A stretch of 64,000 nt of DNA from Pseudomonas putida. Lineage in GTDB: Bacteria > Pseudomonadota > Gammaproteobacteria > Pseudomonadales > Pseudomonadaceae. Positions within the stretch are counted from its first letter, which is position 1; each line of letters begins with the position of its first letter. Below are positions 28,458 to 37,107 of this stretch, piece after piece. The notes under the pieces are model-generated. The model searched no databases, was not told the DNA's origin, and saw nothing but the letters and a program-made list of their open reading frames with translations. The translations under genes were made by a program, and so were the position numbers. The stretch covers positions 2,967,501-3,031,500 of the forward strand of contig NZ_CP018846.1 in NCBI RefSeq assembly GCF_002025705.1. Reading direction: 5' to 3'.

Positions 28458-28667
28458 ATCGAGCGCCGCCCGCGCGGCGCATCGCGGATGAATCCGCTCC
28501 TACATTTGTTGCAACGTGCCGTACCTGTTACGCCATGGTCGCCTGCCTTGGCGCATGTCTTAAGCCCTACAAACAGGGCAGACAGCGGTGCCCCCACAGG
28601 AGTGATTGGCCCGAAACAGATGTAGGAGCGGATTTATCCGCGATGCGCCGCGCGGGCGGCGCTCGAT
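28458..28667. repeat. Long palindromic repeat element, copy 1 (inverted orientation)
   Basis: About 210 bases with ~49-base terminal arms: ATCGAGCGCCGCCCGCGCGG at left and its inverse at right, each running in to CGCGGAT-AATCCGCTCCTAC. The inner region begins TTGTTGCAACGTGCCG and matches the reverse complement of copies 2 and 3 for about 70 bases. It lies in the 566-base gap between the amidotransferase gene and kdgD. From 28252 to 28457 I see no gene or strong signal. Confidence 0.8.
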
Positions 28668-28739
28668 AGGCGCACCCACACACATTCCGAACCGAACCCC
28701 ATGGCATCCCCGCAAAATTTTCTGCAAAGGGGACTAGTC

Positions 28740-28758
28740 ATCGTACAAGTTGTACGAT
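28740..28758. promoter_or_regulatory. Operator palindrome upstream of kdgD
   Basis: ATCGTACAA-G-TTGTACGAT is a perfect 9-bp inverted repeat around a single base, 59 bases before the kdgD start. It resembles the TNGTNNNACNA pattern of FadR-type GntR proteins. A near-identical half (GTTGTACGGT) lies before the FadR-type gene at the end of this cluster, which supports that protein as the binder. Confidence 0.65.
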
Positions 28759-28817
28759 AACTTACCTCCAACGCAGAACAACACCTTCACCCCAAGCGCC
28801 ACAGGATGCCAACAACA

Positions 28818-29729
28818 ATGAATCCACAAGAACTGAAATCCATCCTCTCCCACGGCCTGCTGTCTTTCCCGGTCACCGACTTCAATGCCCAGGGCGACTT
28901 CAACCAGGCTGGCTACATCAAGCGCCTGGAGTGGCTGGCCCCGTACGGCGCCAGCGCCCTGTTCGCCGCCGGCGGCACCGGTGAGTTCTTCTCCCTGGCC
29001 GCCAGCGAGTACAGCCAGGTGATCAAGACCGCTGTCGACACCTGCGCCAAGTCGGTGCCAATCCTCGCCGGCGTCGGTGGTTCCACCCGCCAGGCCATCG
29101 AATACGCGCAAGAAGCCGAGCGCCTGGGGGCCAAGGGCCTGTTGCTGCTGCCGCACTACCTCACCGAAGCCAGCCAGGACGGCGTCGCCGCCCACGTCGA
29201 AGCGGTGTGCAAATCGGTCAACATCGGTGTGGTGGTGTACAACCGCAACGTCTGCCGCCTGAACGCCAACCTGCTGGAGCAGCTGGCCGAGCGCTGCCCG
29301 AACCTGATCGGTTACAAGGACGGCCTGGGTGACATCGAGCTGATGGTGTCGATCCGTCGCCGCCTGGGTGACCGTTTCAGCTACCTGGGTGGCCTGCCGA
29401 CCGCCGAGGTGTATGCTGCGGCTTACAAGGCACTGGGTGTGCCGGTCTACTCGTCGGCGGTGTTCAACTTCATTCCGAAAACCGCGATGGACTTCTACCA
29501 CGCCATCGCCCGTGACGATCACGCCACCGTGGCCAAACTGATCGACGATTTCTTCCTGCCGTACCTGGACATCCGCAACCGCAAGGCCGGCTACGCCGTG
29601 AGCATCGTCAAGGCCGGTGCCAAGATCGCCGGTTACGACGCAGGCCCGGTGCGCACCCCGCTGACCGACCTGACCGCTGAAGAGTACGAAATGCTCGCAG
29701 CGCTGATGGACAAGATGGGTCCGCAATAA
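28818..29729 (+). CDS. kdgD: 5-dehydro-4-deoxyglucarate dehydratase
   Basis: A 303-residue member of the dihydrodipicolinate synthase/N-acetylneuraminate lyase family. KdgD dehydrates and decarboxylates 5-keto-4-deoxyglucarate to 2-oxoglutarate semialdehyde. The N-terminal GGTGEFFSL replaces the GTTGE of DapA and is typical of KdgD. The Schiff-base lysine lies in [11 protein letters not shown], and the catalytic tyrosine in VVVYNRNVC. The ATG at 28818 gives the family start ([10 protein letters not shown]) with AGGA 11 bases upstream; an in-frame ATG at 28806 adds four residues but lacks a ribosome site. It is the first gene of the sugar-diacid operon behind a strong operator. Confidence 0.92.
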   Translation: MNPQELKSILSHGLLSFPVTDFNAQGDFNQAGYIKRLEWLAPYGASALFAAGGTGEFFSLAASEYSQVIKTAVDTCAKSVPILAGVGGSTRQAIEYAQEAERLGAKGLLLLPHYLTEASQDGVAAHVEAVCKSVNIGVVVYNRNVCRLNANLLEQLAERCPNLIGYKDGLGDIELMVSIRRRLGDRFSYLGGLPTAEVYAAAYKALGVPVYSSAVFNFIPKTAMDFYHAIARDDHATVAKLIDDFFLPYLDIRNRKAGYAVSIVKAGAKIAGYDAGPVRTPLTDLTAEEYEMLAALMDKMGPQ

Positions 29730-29758
29730 GCGCACCCCGCGGCCTGCCATTGCCGCAT

Positions 29759-29783
29759 CCGGAGTGGGCCCGCCCCGCTCCGG
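29759..29783. other. Hairpin between kdgD and gudP
   Basis: CCGGAG at 29759-29764 pairs with CTCCGG at 29778-29783, extended inward by GC pairs and one G-U. No T-run follows, so it more likely affects mRNA stability or partial termination inside the operon. Confidence 0.4.
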
Positions 29784-29832
29784 CTACAACTCGTGAGCCC
29801 GCACAAAAATAACTAGTGGGAGTATTACCAGC

Positions 29833-31197
29833 ATGCAAGCGACTAAAAAGACGCATGTGCGCTACCTGATCCTGTTCATGCTGTTTCTGGTGACCACGAT
29901 CAACTACGCAGACCGAGCAACCATCGCCATCGCAGGCTCCAGCCTGCAGAAAGACCTCGGCATCGACGCCGTCACCCTTGGTTATATTTTCTCCGCCTTT
30001 GGATGGGCTTACGTGGCCGGGCAAATCCCCGGTGGCTGGCTGCTGGACCGCTTCGGTTCGAAGAATGTCTACGCCTTCAGTATCTTCACCTGGTCGCTGT
30101 TCACCCTGCTGCAGGGCTTTGTCGGCGGCCTGCCGGTGGCCTGGGCGGTAGTGACACTGTTCACCCTGCGCTTTCTCGTCGGCTTCGCCGAAGCCCCGTC
30201 GTTCCCGGGCAACGCCCGTATCGTCGCGGCCTGGTTCCCGACCCAGGAACGCGGTACTGCTTCGGCGATCTTCAACTCGGCGCAGTACTTCGCCACCGCA
30301 CTGTTCGCCCCGATCATGGGCTGGATCGTGTTCAGCTTCGGCTGGGAGCACGTGTTCGTGGTCATGGGCGCGCTGGGCATCGTGTTCTCCATGGTGTGGC
30401 TGAAGACCATCCACAACCCGCGCCAGCACCCACGCATCAGCAAAAGTGAACTCGAACATATCGAGCAGAACGGCGGCCTGGTCGACATGGACCAGAAGCG
30501 TGGCAACGACGGCCCGAAATGGGGCTACATCAAGCAACTGCTGACCAGCCGCATGCTGCTGGGCGTGTACCTGGGCCAGTACTGCATCAACGCGATCACC
30601 TACTTCTTCCTCACTTGGTTCCCGGTGTACCTGGTGCAGGAACGTGGCATGACCATCCTCAAGGCCGGTTTCATCGCCTCGCTGCCAGCAGTGTGCGGCT
30701 TCATTGGTGGCGTACTCGGTGGGGTGATCTCGGACTGGCTGCTGCGCCGCGGCAACTCGCTGACCTTCTCGCGCAAGCTGCCGATCGTCTGCGGCCTGTT
30801 GCTGTCGACCACCATGGTGTTCTGCAACTACGTAGACGCCGAGTGGATGGTGGTCGGTTTCATGACCCTGGCGTTCTTCGGCAAGGGCATCGGTGCACTA
30901 GGCTGGGCCGTGGTGGCAGACACCTCGCCCAAGCAGATCGCCGGGCTGTCCGGGGGCCTGTTCAACACCTTCGGCAACATCGCGTCGATCACCACGCCGA
31001 TCGTCATCGGTTACATCATCAGCGCCACCGGCTCGTTCAAGTGGGCCCTGGTGTATGTGGGCGCCAACGCCCTGGTAGCGGTGTTCAGCTACCTGGTGAT
31101 CGTCGGCCCGATCAAGCGTATCGAACTGCGCGACGATGCCCCAAAGCCACAGCCTGAGCCAGCCGCCAATGGCGAACTGGCCAGCTCGCGGCACTGA
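29833..31197 (+). CDS. gudP: D-glucarate/galactarate MFS transporter
   Basis: A 454-residue major facilitator protein of the anion:cation symporter group with twelve predicted helices. The family start (VRYLILFMLFLVTTINYADR) and the loop motif GGWLLDRFGSKNVY match GudP and ExuT-like sugar-acid carriers. The LVGFAEAPSFPGNARIVAAW segment is also characteristic. It is flanked by kdgD and garD, which fixes the likely substrates as glucarate and galactarate. A GGGAG ribosome site precedes the ATG. Confidence 0.9.
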   Translation: MQATKKTHVRYLILFMLFLVTTINYADRATIAIAGSSLQKDLGIDAVTLGYIFSAFGWAYVAGQIPGGWLLDRFGSKNVYAFSIFTWSLFTLLQGFVGGLPVAWAVVTLFTLRFLVGFAEAPSFPGNARIVAAWFPTQERGTASAIFNSAQYFATALFAPIMGWIVFSFGWEHVFVVMGALGIVFSMVWLKTIHNPRQHPRISKSELEHIEQNGGLVDMDQKRGNDGPKWGYIKQLLTSRMLLGVYLGQYCINAITYFFLTWFPVYLVQERGMTILKAGFIASLPAVCGFIGGVLGGVISDWLLRRGNSLTFSRKLPIVCGLLLSTTMVFCNYVDAEWMVVGFMTLAFFGKGIGALGWAVVADTSPKQIAGLSGGLFNTFGNIASITTPIVIGYIISATGSFKWALVYVGANALVAVFSYLVIVGPIKRIELRDDAPKPQPEPAANGELASSRH

Positions 31198-31210
31198 GTG
31201 AAGTGAACAC

Positions 31211-31236
31211 GCCCGCGCCGGCCAGCCTGCGCGGGC
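31211..31236. other. GC-rich hairpin between gudP and garD
   Basis: GCCCGCGC at 31211-31218 pairs with GCGCGGGC at 31229-31236 around a ten-base loop, directly after the gudP stop. No T-run follows; an intra-operon stabiliser or attenuator is possible. Confidence 0.45.
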
Positions 31237-31278
31237 GGATGTACAAAAGCCTGAGAACCTGACAAGTAGGGCCCAAAC

Positions 31279-32832
31279 ATGCAGTTGATCGAACATTCCG
31301 ACTCGCCCCGCTACGTCCGCCTGCACGACGACGATAACGTCGTGGTGGTGGTCAACGACGGCGGCCTGGGCGAAGGCGCCCGCTTCGCCGATGGCCTGAC
31401 CCTGGTCGAAGGCGTGCCACAGAGCCACAAGGTTGCCACCGTGCTGATCGCCAAGGGCGAGCCGGTGCGCCGCTACGGGCAGATCATCGGTTATGCGCTG
31501 GAAGACTTGCGCCAGGGCAGCTGGGTGCAGGAAAGCCAGCTGGCCATGCCTGCCGCCCCGGAGCTGGACAGCCTGCCGCGCTGCGACGCAGTACCGGATG
31601 CCCTGCCAGCGCTGGACGGCTTCACTTTCGAAGGCTACCGCAACGCCGACGGCACTGTCGGCACCCGCAACATCCTTGGCATCACCACCACCGTGCAATG
31701 CGTGACCGGCGTGCTGGAGCACGCGGTCAAGCGTATCCGCAGCGAACTGCTGCCCAAATACCCCAACGTCGATGACGTGGTCGCCCTCACCCACAGCTAC
31801 GGCTGTGGCGTGGCGATCAACGCCCGCGACGCCTATATCCCGATCCGCACCGTGCGCAACCTGGCGCGCAACCCCAACCTGGGCGGCGAAGCGCTGGTGA
31901 TCAGCCTGGGCTGCGAAAAGCTCCAGGCCGGCCAGGTGATGCACGACAACGACCCGTCGGTGGACCTCAGCGAACCGTGGTTGTATCGCCTGCAGGACGC
32001 CAGCCTCGGCTTCGGCGAAATGATCGAGCAGATCATGGGCCTGGCCGAAACCCGACTGAAGAAGCTCGACCAGCGCCGCCGCGAAACAGTGCCCGCCAGC
32101 GAACTGATCCTCGGCATGCAGTGCGGCGGCAGTGACGCGTTCTCTGGCATCACCGCCAACCCGGCGCTGGGCTTTGCTGCCGACCTGCTGGTACGTGCCG
32201 GCGCCACCGTGCTGTTCTCGGAGGTGACCGAAGTGCGCGACGCCATCTACATGCTCACCTCGCGCGCCGAGAACCAGGAAGTCGCCGATGCCTTGGTGCG
32301 CGAAATGGACTGGTACGACCGTTACCTGCAGCAAGGCGCGGCAGACCGCAGCGCCAACACCACGCCGGGCAACAAGAAAGGCGGCCTGTCGAACATTGTC
32401 GAGAAGTCCCTCGGCTCGATCGTCAAATCCGGCAGCGGCGCCATCCAGGGCGTACTCGGCCCGGGCGAGCGGGTCAACCGCAAGGGCCTGATCTTCTGCG
32501 CAACCCCAGCCAGCGACTTCGTCTGCGGCACCCTGCAACTGGCCGCCGGCATGAACCTGCATGTGTTCACCACCGGCCGCGGCACGCCGTATGGCCTGGC
32601 CATGGCCCCGGTGGTCAAGGTCTGCACCCGTACCGAGCTGGCCCAACGCTGGCCAGACCTGATCGACATTGACGCCGGGCGCATCGCCAGCGGCCGCTCG
32701 ACCATCGAAGAGCTGGGCTGGGAGCTGTTCCAGTACTACCTGGACGTGGCCAGTGGCCGCAAGCAGACCTGGGCCGAACAGCACCGCCTGCACAACGACA
32801 TCACCCTATTCAACCCGGCACCGATTACCTGA
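31279..32832 (+). CDS. garD: Galactarate dehydratase
   Basis: A 517-residue UxaA/GarD-family dehydratase, which converts galactarate to 5-keto-4-deoxyglucarate, the substrate of KdgD. Domains in order are an N-terminal SAF-like part (residues ~1-95), then the catalytic part with [26 protein letters not shown]-type [30 protein letters not shown] and the C-terminal [10 protein letters not shown]. The conserved cysteines in these motifs are thought to bind the metal. No glucarate dehydratase (GudD) is in the window, so only the galactarate branch is complete here. Confidence 0.93.
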   Translation: MQLIEHSDSPRYVRLHDDDNVVVVVNDGGLGEGARFADGLTLVEGVPQSHKVATVLIAKGEPVRRYGQIIGYALEDLRQGSWVQESQLAMPAAPELDSLPRCDAVPDALPALDGFTFEGYRNADGTVGTRNILGITTTVQCVTGVLEHAVKRIRSELLPKYPNVDDVVALTHSYGCGVAINARDAYIPIRTVRNLARNPNLGGEALVISLGCEKLQAGQVMHDNDPSVDLSEPWLYRLQDASLGFGEMIEQIMGLAETRLKKLDQRRRETVPASELILGMQCGGSDAFSGITANPALGFAADLLVRAGATVLFSEVTEVRDAIYMLTSRAENQEVADALVREMDWYDRYLQQGAADRSANTTPGNKKGGLSNIVEKSLGSIVKSGSGAIQGVLGPGERVNRKGLIFCATPASDFVCGTLQLAAGMNLHVFTTGRGTPYGLAMAPVVKVCTRTELAQRWPDLIDIDAGRIASGRSTIEELGWELFQYYLDVASGRKQTWAEQHRLHNDITLFNPAPIT

Positions 32833-32868
32833 TGAGTCGGGCTGGCTCGCTACCCCATGTGTCGCGGT

Positions 32869-32959
32869 CCCTGTGGGAGCGGGTTTACCCGCGAAGCAGG
32901 CGACTCGGTGGATGGCACCGGCTTCACCGGTGTTTGCGGGTAAACCCGCTCCCACAGGG
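32869..32959. repeat. REP-type inverted pair, 'GGGTTTACCCGC' class
   Basis: CCCTGTGGGAGCGGGTTTAC and its inverted copy enclose about 40 bases. It lies between garD and the semialdehyde dehydrogenase gene, so the operon message would contain the hairpin. Confidence 0.85.
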
Positions 32960-33017
32960 GCCAGTCACGCCTGCCTGAATAGTCTTCTTCCTTCAGCTAC
33001 TTCTACAGGAGCACCCC

Positions 33018-34598
33018 ATGCCTGAGATCCTCGGCCACAACTTCATCGCCGGCCAGCGCAGCGCTGCTGGCCCGCAACGCCTGCAGAGCCTGGACGCCAC
33101 CACCGGCGAGGCCCTGCCATACAGCTTCGCCCAGGCCACTGAAGGCGAAGTGGACCAGGCAGCCAAGGCTGCCGCCGCTGCATTTGTCGAGTTCCGCAAT
33201 CTGAAGCCGGCCCGCCGCGCCGAGTTCCTCGACGCCATCGCTGCCGAACTGGACGAACTGGACGACGCCTTTGTCGCCATCGTCTGCCGCGAGACCGCCC
33301 TGCCTGCCGCCCGTATTCAGGGCGAGCGCGGCCGCACCAGCGGCCAGATGCGCCTGTTCGCCCAGGTGCTGCGCCGTGGCGATTTCCTCGGTGCGCGCAT
33401 CGACCTCGCCCTGCCCGAGCGCCAGCCGCTGCCGCGCGTGGACCTGCGCCAGATGCGCATCGGCGTTGGCCCGGTGGCCGTGTTCGGTGCCAGCAACTTC
33501 CCGCTGGCCTTCTCCACCGCCGGTGGTGACACCGCCGCCGCCCTGGCCGCCGGTTGCCCGGTGGTGTTCAAGGCACACAGCGGCCACATGGCCACCGCCG
33601 ACCTGGTGGGCTGCGCCATCCAGCGCGCCGCCGAACGCACCGGCATGCCCAAGGGCGTGTTCAACATGGTGTTCGGTGCTGGCGTCGGCGAACCGCTGGT
33701 CAAGCACCCGGCCATCCAGGCCGTTGGCTTCACCGGTTCGCTCAAAGGCGGTGACGCCCTGTGCCGCATGGCCGCCGAGCGCCCGCAGCCGATCCCGGTA
33801 TTCGCCGAGATGTCCAGCATCAACCCGGTGATCATCCTGCCGGGTGCCCTGGCCAAGCGCGGCGAGGCCATCGCCCGCGAGCTGGCCGGCTCCGTGTGCA
33901 TGGGGGCCGGGCAATTCTGCACCAACCCAGGGCTGGTCATCGGCCTACAGTCGGCACAATACAGCCAACTGCTCGCCGACCTCGGCCAGCACCTGGACCA
34001 GCAAGCCGGGCAAACCATGCTCAACGCTGGTGGCCTGCGCAGCTATGTCGGCGGCCTGGAGCACCTGCACGCCCACGCGGGTATCGAGCACCTGGCCGGC
34101 CAGGCTCAGCAAGGCAGCCAGGCCCGTGCCCAGTTGTTCAAGGCCGATGCCCGCCTGCTGGTGGAGGCCGACCCGCTGCTGCAGGAAGAAGTGTTCGGCC
34201 CGACCACCGTGGCGGTCGAGGTCAAGGACCAGGCGCAACTGCGTGACGCCCTGCTTGGCCTGCGTGGCCAGCTGACCGCCACGCTGATCGGCGAGCCGGA
34301 GGACTTCGAGGCCTACGCCTGGCTGGTGCCGCTGCTGGAAGAGAAAGTCGGCCGCATCCTGGTCAACGGCTACCCGACCGGGGTGGAGGTGTGCGACGCG
34401 ATGGTTCACGGCGGGCCCTACCCGGCCACCTCCGATGCCCGCGGCACCTCGGTCGGCACCCTGGCCATCGACCGCTTCCTGCGCCCGGTGTGCTACCAGA
34501 ACTACCCGCAGGCGCTACTGCCGGAGGCACTGCGTGACGGCAACCCGCTGGGGCTGCGTCGCCTGGTCAATGGGCAGTGGAGCGAAGGCGCGGTCTGA
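33018..34598 (+). CDS. 2-oxoglutarate semialdehyde dehydrogenase
   Basis: A 526-residue aldehyde dehydrogenase, the last step of the pathway, giving 2-oxoglutarate from its semialdehyde with NAD(P). The nucleotide-binding region contains FGASNFPLAFSTAGGDTAAA and FTGSLKGGDALCRMA, the general-base glutamate is in PVFAEMSSINPV and the catalytic cysteine in GAGQFCTNPG. This variant pattern is that of the ketoglutarate-semialdehyde subgroup (AldH/KGSADH type) and not of betaine-aldehyde dehydrogenases. AGGAG precedes the ATG and a terminator follows. Confidence 0.9.
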   Translation: MPEILGHNFIAGQRSAAGPQRLQSLDATTGEALPYSFAQATEGEVDQAAKAAAAAFVEFRNLKPARRAEFLDAIAAELDELDDAFVAIVCRETALPAARIQGERGRTSGQMRLFAQVLRRGDFLGARIDLALPERQPLPRVDLRQMRIGVGPVAVFGASNFPLAFSTAGGDTAAALAAGCPVVFKAHSGHMATADLVGCAIQRAAERTGMPKGVFNMVFGAGVGEPLVKHPAIQAVGFTGSLKGGDALCRMAAERPQPIPVFAEMSSINPVIILPGALAKRGEAIARELAGSVCMGAGQFCTNPGLVIGLQSAQYSQLLADLGQHLDQQAGQTMLNAGGLRSYVGGLEHLHAHAGIEHLAGQAQQGSQARAQLFKADARLLVEADPLLQEEVFGPTTVAVEVKDQAQLRDALLGLRGQLTATLIGEPEDFEAYAWLVPLLEEKVGRILVNGYPTGVEVCDAMVHGGPYPATSDARGTSVGTLAIDRFLRPVCYQNYPQALLPEALRDGNPLGLRRLVNGQWSEGAV

Positions 34599-34605
34599 GT
34601 ACGAT

Positions 34606-34629
34606 AAAGGCCCTGCTTGCAGGGCCTTT
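34606..34629 (+). terminator. Terminator of the galactarate operon
   Basis: AAAGGCCCTGC at 34606-34616 and GCAGGGCCTTT at 34619-34629 form an 11-bp stem starting eight bases after the dehydrogenase stop. The stem ends in TTT on the plus strand. The remaining 310-base gap to the FadR-type gene is filled by palindromic element copy 2. Confidence 0.75.
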
Positions 34630-34661
34630 GCCTGTCTCGAGGCATGCGTCGCCTGTGAGAC

Positions 34662-34866
34662 CGAGCGCCGCCCGCGCGGCGCATCGCGGATAAATCCGCT
34701 CCTACATTTGTTGCAACGTGGCCATGTCTGTGAGGCCATCCTTGTCAGCCGGTTTGCAAGACTCAAGACATGCACCAAGGCAGGCGACAATGGCGTAACA
34801 GGTTCGGCACGTTGCAACAGATGTAGGAGCGGATTTATCCGCGATGCGCCGCGCGGGCGGCGCTCG
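34662..34866. repeat. Long palindromic repeat element, copy 2
   Basis: About 205 bases. Arms of ~60 bases begin CGAGCGCCGCCCGCGCGGCG and continue through AAATCCGCTCCTACATTTG and TTGCAACGTG; the right arm mirrors this. The centre contains GACTCAAGACATGCACCAAG, shared with copy 3 in the same orientation. It separates the convergent galactarate operon and regulator. Confidence 0.8.
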
Positions 34867-34908
34867 ATTTATGCCCCGCCGCATCAATCACGGCAAACAC
34901 CCTCAGCC

Positions 34909-35658
34909 TCATACCCCCTGCGCTTCGGCCTCTTCATGGGCCTGGCGCAAGCGCTCGCGGCTGTTGCTCAGGTGCATGCGCATGGCCATCTTCGCGCCTT
35001 CGCTGTCGCGCCGGGCAATGGCTTCGTAGATCGCTTCATGCTCGTGCATCAGGCGGCTCATGTAATGCGCCTGGTCATCATGGGCCAACCGCGCCGAATT
35101 CAGGCGGGTACGCGGAATGATGCTGGTGCCCAGGTGGTTGATGATATCGGCGAAGTAGTGGTTGCCGCTGGCCTGGGCAATGCGCAGGTGGAACTGGAAA
35201 TCCGCCGACACCGCGTCGGTGGCGTGCGCAGCACCCTCGTTGAGCTCGTCCAGTGCCGCGCGCATGCCGGCCAGCTCTTCGTCGCTGCGCCGTTGCGCCG
35301 CCAGGCCCGCCGACTCGATTTCCAGGGCGATGCGCAGCTCCAGCACCGCCAGCACCTCGCGCAAAGTCACCACGGTCGCCGGGTCGATGCGAAAGCCTCC
35401 GGTCGCCGGGGCATCCAGCACGAAGGTGCCGATGCCATGGCGCGTCTCGACCTGCCCGGCCGCCTGCAGCCGGGAGATCGCCTCACGCACCACGGTGCGG
35501 CTCACGCCCTCCTCGGCCATGATCTGCGATTCGGTCGGCAGCTTGTCGCCGCGCTTGAGCTGGCCACTGCGAATGCGCTCGGTCAGCACCGTGACCAGTT
35601 CCTGGGCCAGACTACGCGGTTTGCGCCGGGTCCTTGCCTGTACCTGCTGCTCTGTCAT
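34909..35658 (-). CDS. FadR-subfamily GntR transcriptional regulator
   Basis: A 249-residue regulator with an N-terminal winged helix (LKRGDKLPTESQIMAEEGVS, RTVVREAISRLQAAGQVETR) and a C-terminal FCD domain whose metal-binding residues are plausible (FQFHLRIAQASGNHYF; MSRLMHEHEAIYEAIARRD). FCD regulators often bind carboxylic acids. The start at 35658 is preferred over 35691 because it has an AGGTGA site upstream. A TTGTACGGT half-site lies about 50 bases before it, like the kdgD operator, so it probably controls the galactarate genes and itself. Confidence 0.85.
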   Translation of the reverse strand: MTEQQVQARTRRKPRSLAQELVTVLTERIRSGQLKRGDKLPTESQIMAEEGVSRTVVREAISRLQAAGQVETRHGIGTFVLDAPATGGFRIDPATVVTLREVLAVLELRIALEIESAGLAAQRRSDEELAGMRAALDELNEGAAHATDAVSADFQFHLRIAQASGNHYFADIINHLGTSIIPRTRLNSARLAHDDQAHYMSRLMHEHEAIYEAIARRDSEGAKMAMRMHLSNSRERLRQAHEEAEAQGV

Positions 35659-35704
35659 GCCCTGTATTTCACCTTGAAAGACAGCCGTCATGATAGCGCA
35701 AGCA

Positions 35705-35714
35705 GTTGTACGGT
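35705..35714. promoter_or_regulatory. Half-operator upstream of the FadR-type gene
   Basis: GTTGTACGGT matches the right half of the kdgD palindrome (GTTGTACGAT) in nine of ten bases. The left half is degenerate. It fits weak autoregulation by the same protein. Confidence 0.45.
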
Positions 35715-35739
35715 CACATATACCCGACGCGGTATTTCA

Positions 35740-37041
35740 TTAAAGCACTGCGCCAGGTGCACGCCCCAGCACGCGTGCGTATTCATCGCGAGCATTTTGC
35801 TCGGTGAACTCGCCCGCCCACTTCGCGACCACCACCGTCGCCACGCTGTTGCCGATGGTGTTGCACGCGGCCATGGCCATGGACATGAAGCGGTACACGC
35901 CAAACAACAGTGCCAGGCCTTCGACCGGCAATACCCCGATGGCGGTAACCGTGGCCGCAAACACCACGAAACTGCCACCCGACACCGCCGCAGCGCCCTT
36001 GGAAGTCACCAGCATGATCGCCAGGATACCCAGTTGCTGCTCCCAGCCCAGCGGCACACCGTAGGCATTGGCGATGAACAGTACGCTCAGCGACATGTAC
36101 AGGGACGTGCCATCGAGGTTGAAGGCATAGCCGGTCGGCAGCACCAGCCCCACGCTCTGCTTCGAGCAGCCGAACCGCTCGAGCTTCTGCAGCAGGCGTG
36201 GCAAGGCGCTTTCCGATGAAGCGGTGCCGAGCACGATGAAAATCTCGTCCTTGATGTACGCCAGGAAGCGCAAGAAGCTGAAGCCGGACAGCCGGCACAC
36301 AGCCCCCAGCACCACGAACAGGAAAAACACCACCGCCACGTAGAACATCAGCACCAGGTTGGCCAGCGACATCAGCACCGCCGAGCCATTGCTGCCCACG
36401 GCGTAGGCTACCGAGCCGAAAGCGCCCAGCGGGGCGAACTTCATGATCAGGTTGATGAACTCGAAGAAGCATTCCGAGACGCGGTTCAGCCCGTCCTCGA
36501 TCACTTGCCGGCGCTCATGCTTGAGGGCCAGCAAGGCGAAGCCGAACAAAACGGCGATCACCAGCACCTGCAGCAGCTGGCCACCGGCGAAGGCACCGAC
36601 GAAGTTGTCGGGGAAGATGGCGTAGATGAAGTCCATGGTCGATGTCGGCGCGTGGCCCTTGGCGACCGCCGCCGTGGCGGCTGCCGAGGCGGCACTGCTG
36701 GCGTGGGCACCGTGCATGCCCGAGCCAATGCCGATCAGGTTGCCCCACAGCAGGCCGATGGCCAGGGCCAGGGTCGACAACACTTCGAAGTACACCAGCG
36801 CACGCCAGCCGACCTTGCCGACGCGCTTGATGTCGCCGGCCGACGCAATGCCATGGACCACGGTGAAGAACACCAGCGGTGCGACGGCGGTCTTGATCAG
36901 CTTGAGAAAAATATCCCCGAGGATCTTGAACTTGGCAGCGAGCTCGGGGGCGATGAAACCGAAGGCGATGCCCAGCAGCATCGCCGCGACGACCTGGAAG
37001 GTCAGGTCCTTGTACAGCGGTTTTTTCAGCGTGGAAGACAT
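35740..37041 (-). CDS. DctA-like dicarboxylate:cation symporter (DAACS family)
   Basis: A 433-residue symporter with the glutamate/aspartate transporter fold. The first hairpin region is GTASSESALPRLLQKLERFG, followed by VLPTGYAFNLDGTSLYMSL and SKGAAAVSGGSFVVFAATV, the conserved substrate-binding core, and MAMAACNTIGNSVATVVVAKW. DctA-type members carry C4-dicarboxylates, others carry acidic amino acids. It lies 66 bases after the lyase gene on the same strand and is probably its co-transcribed importer. An insertion of Ala/His-rich residues (GMHGAHASSAASAAATAAVA) between helices is as in DctA. The start at 37041 (MSSTLKKP) drops an unlikely 22-residue extension. Confidence 0.85.
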   Translation of the reverse strand: MSSTLKKPLYKDLTFQVVAAMLLGIAFGFIAPELAAKFKILGDIFLKLIKTAVAPLVFFTVVHGIASAGDIKRVGKVGWRALVYFEVLSTLALAIGLLWGNLIGIGSGMHGAHASSAASAAATAAVAKGHAPTSTMDFIYAIFPDNFVGAFAGGQLLQVLVIAVLFGFALLALKHERRQVIEDGLNRVSECFFEFINLIMKFAPLGAFGSVAYAVGSNGSAVLMSLANLVLMFYVAVVFFLFVVLGAVCRLSGFSFLRFLAYIKDEIFIVLGTASSESALPRLLQKLERFGCSKQSVGLVLPTGYAFNLDGTSLYMSLSVLFIANAYGVPLGWEQQLGILAIMLVTSKGAAAVSGGSFVVFAATVTAIGVLPVEGLALLFGVYRFMSMAMAACNTIGNSVATVVVAKWAGEFTEQNARDEYARVLGRAPGAVL

Positions 37042-37107
37042 GGCTGTATTCTCATTGTTCTTGTAGAAAACGACGGGGCCCGCTGCCAGCACGGGCCCCG
37101 GTAGCAA

